Source: Candidatus Heimdallarchaeota archaeon
Lineage (GTDB): Archaea > Asgardarchaeota > Heimdallarchaeia > Heimdallarchaeales > Heimdallarchaeaceae
NCBI GenBank assembly: GCA_030603505.1
Contig: JAUVXQ010000038.1
Coordinates: 1-8,748 of the forward strand
Direction: 5' to 3'
Length of the DNA stretch: 8,748 bases
In this document: piece by piece, positions 1 to 6,350 of the stretch
Numbering within the stretch: the first letter of the stretch is position 1
Layout of the letters: each line of letters begins with the position of its first letter
The notes under the pieces: model-generated
What the model saw: only the letters and a program-made list of their open reading frames with translations
What the model was told of the DNA's origin: nothing
The model's database searches: none
Program-made: the position numbers and the translations under genes

Positions 1-795
1 GTTGGTCGAAAACAACCTTATGCACAGTTTTTAGATGATGTGAAAAGAAAACTTGTAGCTTTAGGTTTTCAAGAGATGAGAGGTCCTATAGTTGAGCTAG
101 AATTCTGGAATTTTGATGCTCTTTTTCAGGCACAAGATCATCCTGCTAGAGAATGGTCAGATGTGTATAGAGTATCTAATCCTCAAAAAGGGTCTTTACC
201 TCAAGAAGAATATGTTGAATTAGTGCAAAAAGTTCATGAAAATGGGTATGACACAGGAAGCAAAGGTTGGAGATACAACTGGGACCCAAAGAAATCTGCA
301 AGAATGGTGTTAAGAGCTCAAGGAACTTCTGTCAGTGCTAGGACATTAGTTAATCTAGCTGTTCCTTCAAAATATTTCAGTATTTCACGTTGTTATCGAC
401 CTGATACAGTTGATGCAACACATTTATCCGAATTCAATCAAGTTGAAGGAATTGTTGCAGATCCTTCGATCACTTTTCGAGATTTATTAGGTATTCTAGA
501 TACATTTGCTAAAGATATAGCAGGAGCTAAAGAATTTACATTCAAACCTGATTATTACCCTTTCACGGAACCTTCTGTTGAACTTAGCACAGTCGATCCA
601 AATCTAGGACGAATCGAGTTTGGAGGTGCGGGTATTTTTCGACCAGAAGTCACAAGACCTTTCGGTATAGAAGTCCCTGTAATTGCTTGGGGACTGGGTA
701 TTGATAGATTGTTTATGGTGAAACATGAAATTACAGATATTCGTGAATTATTCAGTTACAAATTAGATTGGTTGAGAGAAGAAAAAATGGTTTGA
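1..795 (+). CDS. pheS: Phenylalanyl-tRNA synthetase alpha subunit, 3' part (start lies upstream of the window)
   Basis: This is the catalytic class II subunit of the heterotetrameric phenylalanyl-tRNA synthetase, which activates phenylalanine with ATP and charges tRNA-Phe in the cytosol. The frame is open from base 1, and the residues before the first in-frame GTG (position 40), VGRKQPYAQFLDDVKRKL, match the conserved entry into the archaeal/eukaryotic catalytic core, so the gene is cut by the window edge. Visible landmarks are the FWNFDALF..QDHPARE segment, motif 2 (FSISRCYRP followed by DTVDATHLSEF, near 373-435) with its ATP-binding arginine, the FNQVEG and EPSVELS substrate-pocket segments, and motif 3 (GLGIDRLFM, near 691-717). 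The N-terminal tRNA-binding region is missing from view. The stop codon overlaps the ribosome binding site of pheT, so the two subunits are translated from one message. The family call is certain from the motifs. Confidence 0.97.
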   Translation, partial: VGRKQPYAQFLDDVKRKLVALGFQEMRGPIVELEFWNFDALFQAQDHPAREWSDVYRVSNPQKGSLPQEEYVELVQKVHENGYDTGSKGWRYNWDPKKSARMVLRAQGTSVSARTLVNLAVPSKYFSISRCYRPDTVDATHLSEFNQVEGIVADPSITFRDLLGILDTFAKDIAGAKEFTFKPDYYPFTEPSVELSTVDPNLGRIEFGGAGIFRPEVTRPFGIEVPVIAWGLGIDRLFMVKHEITDIRELFSYKLDWLREEKMV

Positions 796-800
796 GGTGA
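794..800 (+). promoter_or_regulatory. Ribosome binding site of pheT
   Basis: GAGGTGA lies 6 nt before the pheT ATG and complements the usual archaeal 16S 3' end. It overlaps the last two bases of the pheS stop codon, which fits coupled translation of the two subunits and fixes the pheT start at 807. Confidence 0.85.
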
Positions 801-806
801 AACAAA

Positions 807-2501
807 ATGGTAACAATAAAAGCTAGCTATAATAATATGAAAGAACTCATTGGTGAGGATATTACAGTTTCAGAACTGGATGAACTTCTTTCTTTTGCTA
901 AGTCGGAAATTAATAATTATGTTAAAGAAGAAGATATGCTAGAAATTGATGTTAAGACAAGTAACAGACCTGATTTATGGTGTCCTGAAGGAATGGTTAG
1001 GGAAATTAAGGGAATTCTCGAAAAAGAAAAAGGCATACCTTCATTCAGTATAAAACCGAGTGGTTACAAAGTTAAAGTTGACCCAAAATTAACCTCAAGT
1101 CGCCCTTATATTGCGTGTGCAGTGGCCAAAAATTTACATCTTTCTGATTATGTAATTAAACAATTTATGCAACTGTCAGAAAAAATAGATCACTCATATG
1201 GAAGAAGGAGGAAAAAAGCTTCTATTGGTCTGTACAATCTCTCAATGATTAAATCTCCCATAGATTACAAAGTTATAGAAAAAACTCATCGTTTTGTTCC
1301 ACTAGGTTATGACAAAGAGATGAATCTCGAAGAAATTCTAGAACATCACGAGAAAGGGTTAGAATATGGTTACATAGTGCGAGAATATGGACACTATCCA
1401 ATTCTTCTCTCCTCTGATGGCGTAACTCTATCGTTACCACCAATTATTAACAGCAATACAGTTGGAAGAATAACAGAAGAGACAAAAGAATGTCTAATAG
1501 AAGTAACAGGAATAAACTTTGAGACTGTTAATGTAGAACTGAATGTTTTGTGTCAAACTTTAGCAGATAGGGGTGCAGAAATATTTAGTGTTGAGATAAT
1601 ATATCCTCAAGAAATTCACAGGGAAAATGTTATCACTCCTGCACTCACGAAACAAGAGATAATAGTAGATCTTGAGATAATAAACAAGTATTTAGGAACT
1701 GAAATAACTTCTTCTACTGCTATTAAAATCCTTGAAAAACGTCGATTTGAAGGAAAATCTTTGGATACATCAAAAATTAATGTGATTATTCCTCCCTATC
1801 GTTTAGATATATTACATTGGGTAGATATTGCCGAAGAACTTGTAATAGGACTTGATTATAATAAAATTAGCGCAACAAAATGGCAAGTTCTAACAACAGG
1901 CGGGTTATCTCAAGAAACAGAGGATGAAAACGGAGTTCGAAATATCTTAATTGGTGCGGGAGCTATTGAAATTATTACTAATACTCTTACTGATTTAGCT
2001 ATATTAACTGATAAAGTAAATCTTGATGATGACTCATTCGTAAAAATAGAAAATCCTGTTAGCACATCCTACAGTGTGATTAGAAACCAAATTTATCCCA
2101 ATCTAATTTCTGTTCTTTCAAGAAATACGCATGAATCATATCCTCAAACTATATTCGAAGTTGGGGAAGTTGTTAAGATAGATAAGGAGAAGCTTTGCAC
2201 TCAAACTAATTTAGCTTATCTTTATGCTGATGCAGAGGCAAGTTTTGAAGATGCACATAAACTATTACATCGACTCATGTCTCTACTCAAAGTAGAATAT
2301 AGCATCGAAACAAAGGAACATCCTTCCTTCATATCAGGAAGATGTGGTATAATTCTTGTAGAAGGAAATAAATGTGGTGTAATCGGTGAAATCAATCCAG
2401 CTGTATTAGAAAAGAATTTGATTTGGGTACCTGTTGTGGGTCTGGAACTCGAGTTATTCTTACTTCCATCTCTATCCTGCAAAAGAAAATTCACTTTTTA
2501 A
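807..2501 (+). CDS. pheT: Phenylalanyl-tRNA synthetase beta subunit, archaeal type
   Basis: This is the beta subunit of phenylalanyl-tRNA synthetase. In this family it carries the editing site that clears mischarged tyrosine and a catalytically dead class II-like core. At 564 residues it has the short archaeal/eukaryotic size, not the roughly 800 residues of bacteria. Visible parts are the N-terminal NRPDLWCPEGMVREIKGIL signature (residues 53-71), a B3/4-type editing region (about 100-260, with HSYGRRRKKASIGLYNL), a B5 domain (about 275-350, with IPPYRLDILH and DIAEELVIGLDYN), and the synthetase-like core (about 365-555, with ENPVSTSYSVIRN, IFEVGEV, HPSFISGRCG and GVIGEINP). The ATG at 807 is preceded by a strong GAGGTGA site 6 nt away. 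The gene is intact, and its last 11 bp overlap the end of the convergent 2PGK-like gene. Confidence 0.97.
   Translation: MVTIKASYNNMKELIGEDITVSELDELLSFAKSEINNYVKEEDMLEIDVKTSNRPDLWCPEGMVREIKGILEKEKGIPSFSIKPSGYKVKVDPKLTSSRPYIACAVAKNLHLSDYVIKQFMQLSEKIDHSYGRRRKKASIGLYNLSMIKSPIDYKVIEKTHRFVPLGYDKEMNLEEILEHHEKGLEYGYIVREYGHYPILLSSDGVTLSLPPIINSNTVGRITEETKECLIEVTGINFETVNVELNVLCQTLADRGAEIFSVEIIYPQEIHRENVITPALTKQEIIVDLEIINKYLGTEITSSTAIKILEKRRFEGKSLDTSKINVIIPPYRLDILHWVDIAEELVIGLDYNKISATKWQVLTTGGLSQETEDENGVRNILIGAGAIEIITNTLTDLAILTDKVNLDDDSFVKIENPVSTSYSVIRNQIYPNLISVLSRNTHESYPQTIFEVGEVVKIDKEKLCTQTNLAYLYADAEASFEDAHKLLHRLMSLLKVEYSIETKEHPSFISGRCGIILVEGNKCGVIGEINPAVLEKNLIWVPVVGLELELFLLPSLSCKRKFTF
2481..2490 (-). 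terminator. U-rich tract after the 2PGK-like gene
   Basis: Directly after the TGA stop of the minus-strand gene the minus strand reads ATTTTCTTTT, a short U-rich stretch that could end that transcript. It lies within the 3' coding end of pheT, so the assignment is tentative. Confidence 0.28.
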
Positions 2502-3426
2502 TTATTTTCTTTCTTATCTTTATTCTTTCTAAACTTATTATTCTCTCCCAAATTGTATCTGTCAAATATTTAAGAGCATCATCGTTATTATATGTGTCAA
2601 TTACGGGGACCTTTGCTTTAATTGACACTTCGTAAAGATAGTCTTGAATACTTCTTATCTCTTTAAATTCATCAATATATTTTTTGGCTTTTCGAAAAAC
2701 TTCTTTAGTTTCTCTTGATTGGAATCTCAACAAGTGCTCCTTCTCATCTTTCAGATACAGCAAAATAAGTACAACATGAGGATTTTGAAGAATAGAAGGT
2801 TTTAGAATATTTGGAGAGAGATGAACACCTTCAATTATTGTATTTTCTCTTGAAAAAAGTGCACTTTGTATAGCTGCTTCTATACCCACAACTACAAGAC
2901 GACTTTTTTCTTCATATCCAACTATTGATTGATGAAGTACGGGGTTTAGCTGAGATTTAAGGTGTTTGTAGGCTTCATAACTACTACAATGTAATTCAGG
3001 AACTAGCTTTGGTGAAATAGTCTGTCTTAAAATTTCTCTAATCATATCTGTCCAAATAATATTAGAAATTTCCAATCGTTGAGAAAGGAGAGATGCCAAC
3101 GTACTTTTGCCAATACCTGGAACACCAGCTAGTAATATTACTATTGGTTTGTATTTTTCTTCTCCTTCCTTTACTATGTACCTTTCAACAAAATTTTTAT
3201 CTCTTTTTTCTATTTCTGAAGTTATTAACTTGATTAACTGTTTTTTATTTATCTTTTCAACAATTGAACTAACTTTTTGTTCTACCTTACTTGCAATTTC
3301 ATGAGATGTGTTCATGTCCATTCCTATTGCGATTAAGGAGGATGATAAGATACCCTTAGAAAAATACTCGTACTTGTCTTTCTTTTTATAGATTTTAAGT
3401 AAATCATCCTTTTGTCTAATACTCAT
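2491..3426 (-). CDS. 2-phosphoglycerate kinase-like P-loop kinase
   Basis: This 311-residue protein resembles the archaeal 2-phosphoglycerate kinase family (COG2074), which in methanogens makes 2,3-bisphosphoglycerate on the way to cyclic 2,3-diphosphoglycerate. The N-terminal region (about 1-90, with the YFSKGILSSSLIAIGMD segment) resembles the ATP-cone-like domain of that family. It is followed by a Walker A loop GVPGIGKST (101-109), the TDMIREILR segment (126-134), the family segment LVPELHCSSYEAY (141-153) and IIEGVHLSPNIL (197-208). RFQSRE (234-239) is a plausible lid. The C-terminus is very lysine-rich. The start at 3426 is supported by a TATA-like element about 30 nt upstream and the absence of a usable Shine-Dalgarno site. 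No cyclic-DPG synthetase gene is next to it, so the substrate is inferred from the family only and another small phosphorylated acid is possible. Confidence 0.82.
   Translation of the reverse strand: MSIRQKDDLLKIYKKKDKYEYFSKGILSSSLIAIGMDMNTSHEIASKVEQKVSSIVEKINKKQLIKLITSEIEKRDKNFVERYIVKEGEEKYKPIVILLAGVPGIGKSTLASLLSQRLEISNIIWTDMIREILRQTISPKLVPELHCSSYEAYKHLKSQLNPVLHQSIVGYEEKSRLVVVGIEAAIQSALFSRENTIIEGVHLSPNILKPSILQNPHVVLILLYLKDEKEHLLRFQSRETKEVFRKAKKYIDEFKEIRSIQDYLYEVSIKAKVPVIDTYNNDDALKYLTDTIWERIISLERIKIRKKIIKK
2495..2530 (+). terminator. U-rich termination tract after pheT
   Basis: From the last codons of pheT onward the plus strand is almost all pyrimidine and T-rich (TTTTTA, then ATTTTCTTTC and TTATTCTTTCT). 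There is no stem-loop. Archaeal RNA polymerase commonly terminates on U-rich tracts of this sort. The tract lies antisense to the lysine-rich C-terminus of the 2PGK-like gene, so codon composition is an alternative explanation. Confidence 0.35.
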
Positions 3427-3453
3427 TACTACACATTAGTTTATCTCACCTAA

Positions 3454-3461
3454 AAATATAA
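3454..3461 (-). promoter_or_regulatory. TATA-like promoter element of the 2PGK-like gene
   Basis: On the minus strand TTATATTT is centred about 31 nt before the ATG at 3426, which would place the transcript start within about 5 nt of the start codon. A GGTGAG at 3445-3450 lies 18 nt from the ATG and upstream of the predicted transcript start, so it cannot serve as its ribosome binding site. A nearly leaderless message is inferred. Confidence 0.45.
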
Positions 3462-3518
3462 CTTTTGTTGATTTGATTACTTATGATATGATACTACTGA
3501 CAAACCTTCAACATATAA

Positions 3519-3526
3519 CTTATAAG
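3519..3526 (+). promoter_or_regulatory. TATA box of the APH-fold kinase/JAMM unit
   Basis: CTTATAAG is a perfect palindrome and a classic archaeal TATA box. Its centre is 26.5 nt before the ATG at 3549, the usual TATA-to-transcript-start distance, and no Shine-Dalgarno site lies in between. The message is therefore probably leaderless, with transcription starting at or next to the ATG. The following bases make TATAAGCAAAC (3521-3531), which recurs exactly in the promoter of the winged-helix ATPase. Confidence 0.65.
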
Positions 3527-3548
3527 CAAACCGTACTTATATTTTTCA

Positions 3549-4589
3549 ATGAGTGATTCCATTAAAACTAATCTCCTACATTTTGTTGAATCATTCTCCT
3601 ATTATCTTATTGATGAAGCAAGAAAGGAATTCGGAAAAAACGTTGAAGATATCCAGATCCAAGATATCGAATATCGTAAAGAAGCAGGGCGATACGGCGA
3701 AGTTTATGTTATTGATGTATTCTACTCATCTACATTTGGATCTCATAAAACAAAACTTGCAATAAAATTCATGGAAGATACTAATGACATTCTAACAGAG
3801 ATAAAGAATAGTGCTTTATTAGAGAAAAACTTTGTTTCTAGATCAATAGTAAGAGTTCCGAGATACATTTATGTTAATTTACAAGCTCCTTCCTTTATTG
3901 CTTATGAAGGAATGGAAGGTATATCTTATGAAGATGCTACTCATATTTCTGATAAGAGCTTCTGGGCAGGATACGTATTATCAATAATTCACGGAAGGGA
4001 AACAAGGAAAGTAATATCTGATATTTATGAGGAGATGTTTAGACGTTTGGTCTTAGCTATCTTTGGAGGACATGATTCAGAGCATGAGATAATGGAGAAA
4101 TCAAAAATCCTAATTCAAATGATGAATGAATCAGGTGGAGGTTGTAATTCTTTTGGAGATTTTCATCAAAGTAATTTACTTGTCAGAGGGACACAAAAAG
4201 GGGATTTGTTAAGTATTGCACTTATCGATCCAACATTCTGGATGGAAGGATCCTTTGACAGATTTGAAGATATAGGAACTTTTTTCGGAAGACAAGCGAT
4301 TGTTGAATTTAGAGAAACACATGATTTTGAAGCTGTTGCAGAGGACATAAGAGAATTTCTAAAAGGATATGATGTGCACTTAAAAGAAGTCAATGCACCT
4401 TTATTGGCAGAAATATATCCCAAAGGATATCCTCTAGATTTATTTTTAGCAATCTGGGCAATGATGGATGTTATGGATAAAACCAACACTCTCAATATAC
4501 CTGAAGATCATCAAGACATTGTTTCTCTAAAGAACATGGCACAATATTGTCTAATTAGCCATCCAATGAGAACTAAAATTGATTCATAA
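3549..4589 (+). CDS. APH/choline-kinase-fold phosphotransferase, substrate unknown
   Basis: This 346-residue protein has the layout of the aminoglycoside phosphotransferase (APH) superfamily of protein-kinase-like enzymes. Visible elements are a glycine-containing nucleotide loop (AGRYGEVYVI, 46-55), an ATP-anchoring lysine in LAIKF (K73), a candidate partner glutamate E84, a hinge-like YEGMEG (119-124), the catalytic loop FGDFHQSNLL (202-211; D204 base, N209 metal ligand) and a second metal aspartate in ALIDP (D227). All catalytic residues are present, so it is probably active. The acceptor cannot be read from sequence; this superfamily includes kinases of small alcohols, sugars and antibiotics and a few protein kinases. 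The start is supported by a TATA box 27 nt upstream and no Shine-Dalgarno site. It leads a two-gene unit with the JAMM protease, which starts 9 nt after its TAA in the same reading frame. Confidence 0.8.
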   Translation: MSDSIKTNLLHFVESFSYYLIDEARKEFGKNVEDIQIQDIEYRKEAGRYGEVYVIDVFYSSTFGSHKTKLAIKFMEDTNDILTEIKNSALLEKNFVSRSIVRVPRYIYVNLQAPSFIAYEGMEGISYEDATHISDKSFWAGYVLSIIHGRETRKVISDIYEEMFRRLVLAIFGGHDSEHEIMEKSKILIQMMNESGGGCNSFGDFHQSNLLVRGTQKGDLLSIALIDPTFWMEGSFDRFEDIGTFFGRQAIVEFRETHDFEAVAEDIREFLKGYDVHLKEVNAPLLAEIYPKGYPLDLFLAIWAMMDVMDKTNTLNIPEDHQDIVSLKNMAQYCLISHPMRTKIDS

Positions 4590-4598
4590 AGTAGTATA

Positions 4599-5483
4599 AT
4601 GCGGAAGAAATTTAAAGTTCCATTCAATAGATATTATCAAGATATGAGCGATAATAAAGAAATCTTAATGTCAGCAAATGCTATTGCTAAATGTCTAACC
4701 ATTGATTCAATGGATCACACCAAGGAATCAGCTGGAGTACTCTTAGGGTACATTGACAAAGATACAGATACTCTAATTATTACTGACATGGATACTGGGA
4801 AGCAGAAGCAGACCGCAACCTATGTAGTAATAGATGATGAAGCACTTGTACAGATAGTGAAGGATTTACAGGATAGGGAAAGAGAGGAGTATATTGTTGG
4901 ATGGTGGCATACACATCCCGGATATGGTACTTTTCTTTCTGGAACTGACAAGGGCACTCAACGTACTTATCAGAACTTATTCCCTGAAGCAGTTGCTATG
5001 GTTATTGATCCTTCTAAATACTATGGTTCTAAGAATCAAAAGGATCTTGATATAAGTTTTTTCAGATTAATTAATGATTTTGATTATAAACCTGTACCCT
5101 TTGGTATTTATTATGATGATCATACAAGACATCTATCCAATCTTGTAAGCGTTGAACTTAAATGGAAAATTCCCCAACTTGCTCCAGATGAAGTAAGAAA
5201 ACTTCATTTGAGACTAGATTCTCTACATTCATCTACATTACTTGATGAAGACAAACGTATTTTGCATGGTTTTGTTGATATTTTAAGTGCAACTGTAGGA
5301 AAAGAGATTGACTCCAAGGAAGAAAAGGAATTGCTCAATTCCGTAGACTATAAACTATCTGGAATAGCTGAAGATATTGATCGTATTTATGATAATGAGA
5401 CATCTAATATTTATGCGATTTTGAATATCATAGCTGTTGTAGTTTTCGTTATTTCATGGTTTTTAATTGCTCGTTTTTCCTAA
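4599..5483 (+). CDS. Rpn11-like JAMM/MPN+ metalloprotease with a C-terminal membrane anchor
   Basis: This 294-residue protein is a JAB1/MPN+ zinc isopeptidase homologue. The full JAMM signature is present: E43 in HTKESAGVLLG, then H104, H106, S114 and D117 in GWWHTHPGYGTFLSGTD. The stretch through DKGTQRTYQNLF and AVAMVIDP closely follows eukaryotic Rpn11 and CSN5 (HSHPGFGCWLS..D..TQQ, AVAVVVDP), the enzymes that remove ubiquitin or Nedd8; bacterial JAMM proteins are less alike. Residues 197-265 look helical and may form a stalk. Residues 271-291 (from IYAILNIIAVVVFVISWF) are a single hydrophobic span, leaving only a few residues after it, so the protein should be tail-anchored with the catalytic domain in the cytosol. 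The start ATG lies 9 nt after the kinase stop and has no visible Shine-Dalgarno site; M16 is an alternative start. The substrate, presumably a ubiquitin-like conjugate, is inferred. Confidence 0.9.
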   Translation: MRKKFKVPFNRYYQDMSDNKEILMSANAIAKCLTIDSMDHTKESAGVLLGYIDKDTDTLIITDMDTGKQKQTATYVVIDDEALVQIVKDLQDREREEYIVGWWHTHPGYGTFLSGTDKGTQRTYQNLFPEAVAMVIDPSKYYGSKNQKDLDISFFRLINDFDYKPVPFGIYYDDHTRHLSNLVSVELKWKIPQLAPDEVRKLHLRLDSLHSSTLLDEDKRILHGFVDILSATVGKEIDSKEEKELLNSVDYKLSGIAEDIDRIYDNETSNIYAILNIIAVVVFVISWFLIARFS

Positions 5484-5493
5484 ATCTTCTCTC
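5471..5493 (+). terminator. Possible U-rich terminator of the kinase/JAMM unit
   Basis: The end of the JAMM gene and the 15-bp gap to the convergent gene are pyrimidine-rich on the plus strand (CGTTTTTCC, then ATCTTCTCTCT). There is no hairpin. This is weak evidence for intrinsic archaeal termination. No comparable T-tract follows the opposing gene on the minus strand. Confidence 0.22.
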
Positions 5494-5498
5494 TATAA

Positions 5499-6350
5499 TT
5501 AGTATTTAAGAATTGTTTCTCCAACTCTAATTGCTTCTAGAGTGGGTTTGACATCGTGAGTACGTATAACGTGTGCTCCATTTACCAATGATATCATAGT
5601 TGCGCCTATAGAACCATAGAGTCTACTTTCAGATGGTGCATCGTTAATAGCCTTTCCAATAAATGTTTTTCTACTTATACCCACATAGATGGATTTTTCT
5701 AAAATTCGAAAATCTTTCAGCTTCTTGATAATATTATAGTCATGTTTGTATGACCTTGCTTCCCAACTTCCAATACCAGGATCAATTAAAATGTTATCCG
5801 GTCTAATTTTATTTTTTTCTCCGATGATTATACTTTTATCTAATTCTTCTATTATATCAGTAATTTGAAAAACGTCACCTGGTTCATTTTTTGAGGCCAT
5901 AATAACAGAAGAAGCATCATAATCTCCAATAAGTTGTGCTACTCGTTGGTCTTTTTTAAAGCCTGATATATCATTAATTATGCGAACACCTTTTTTCAAA
6001 GCATAGTCTGTAACATTGCTTCTTGTTGTGTCAACAGAAAGCTCAACATTATCATATGAGCTAATGAAATCAAAAACTATAGATAATGCACCTTGTATGA
6101 TTTTTTCCTCTTCCTCTGAATTAATTCTTCCTTCCCCTCCATATATTTGAATAGGACGAGTAGATTGTGCACCAATATCCAAACAGTCAGCTCCTTCTTT
6201 AATCATTCTCATCACATTATCTTCTATTGTTTCCTTTGTACTAATTGATTTTTGATAGAATGAGGTAGAAGAAAGGTTAACAATCCCTACAATCCGACAA
6301 GGATAGCTATCTCCAACGGGAATTTTACCTAAAAAACTTTTAATTTTCAT
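5499..6350 (-). CDS. Dihydropteroate synthase family protein
   Basis: This 283-residue TIM-barrel protein has the dihydropteroate synthase signatures in order: GIVNLSSTSFY (22-32; N25), GADCLDIGAQSTRP (53-66; D58 and R65), ELSVDTTRSNV (103-113; D107), RIINDISG (123-130; N126), ILIDPGIGSW (187-196; D190), VGISRKTFIG (223-232; K228) and VIRTHDV (261-267). These are the pterin- and pyrophosphate-binding positions of the family, so it is probably active. The enzyme joins 6-hydroxymethyl-dihydropterin pyrophosphate to an aryl amine: p-aminobenzoate for folates, or the ribofuranosyl-aminobenzene phosphate used in archaeal methanopterin. The sequence does not say which. The first motif reads SSTSFY where bacteria have TPDSFS, as in archaeal homologues. 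The ATG at 6350 is chosen because GTGA lies 5 nt upstream; an in-frame TTG at 6371 would add seven basic residues. It overlaps the COG1478 ligase gene by 11 bp. Confidence 0.88.
   Translation of the reverse strand: MKIKSFLGKIPVGDSYPCRIVGIVNLSSTSFYQKSISTKETIEDNVMRMIKEGADCLDIGAQSTRPIQIYGGEGRINSEEEEKIIQGALSIVFDFISSYDNVELSVDTTRSNVTDYALKKGVRIINDISGFKKDQRVAQLIGDYDASSVIMASKNEPGDVFQITDIIEELDKSIIIGEKNKIRPDNILIDPGIGSWEARSYKHDYNIIKKLKDFRILEKSIYVGISRKTFIGKAINDAPSESRLYGSIGATMISLVNGAHVIRTHDVKPTLEAIRVGETILKY

Noticed and set aside
2222..2494. Minus-strand open frame inside pheT
   Set aside because: It lies antisense to conserved PheT core sequence and its product has no recognisable feature.
2423..2635. 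Plus-strand frame over the pheT/2PGK junction with a hydrophobic product
   Set aside because: The hydrophobicity arises from T-rich antisense of lysine-rich codons; both flanking genes explain the DNA.
3107..3304. Plus-strand frame antisense to the 2PGK-like gene
   Set aside because: It covers the antisense of the Walker A region and has no upstream translation signal.
4166..4495. Minus-strand frame inside the APH-fold kinase
   Set aside because: It is antisense to the conserved catalytic loop and metal-binding segment and has no promoter or ribosome binding site.
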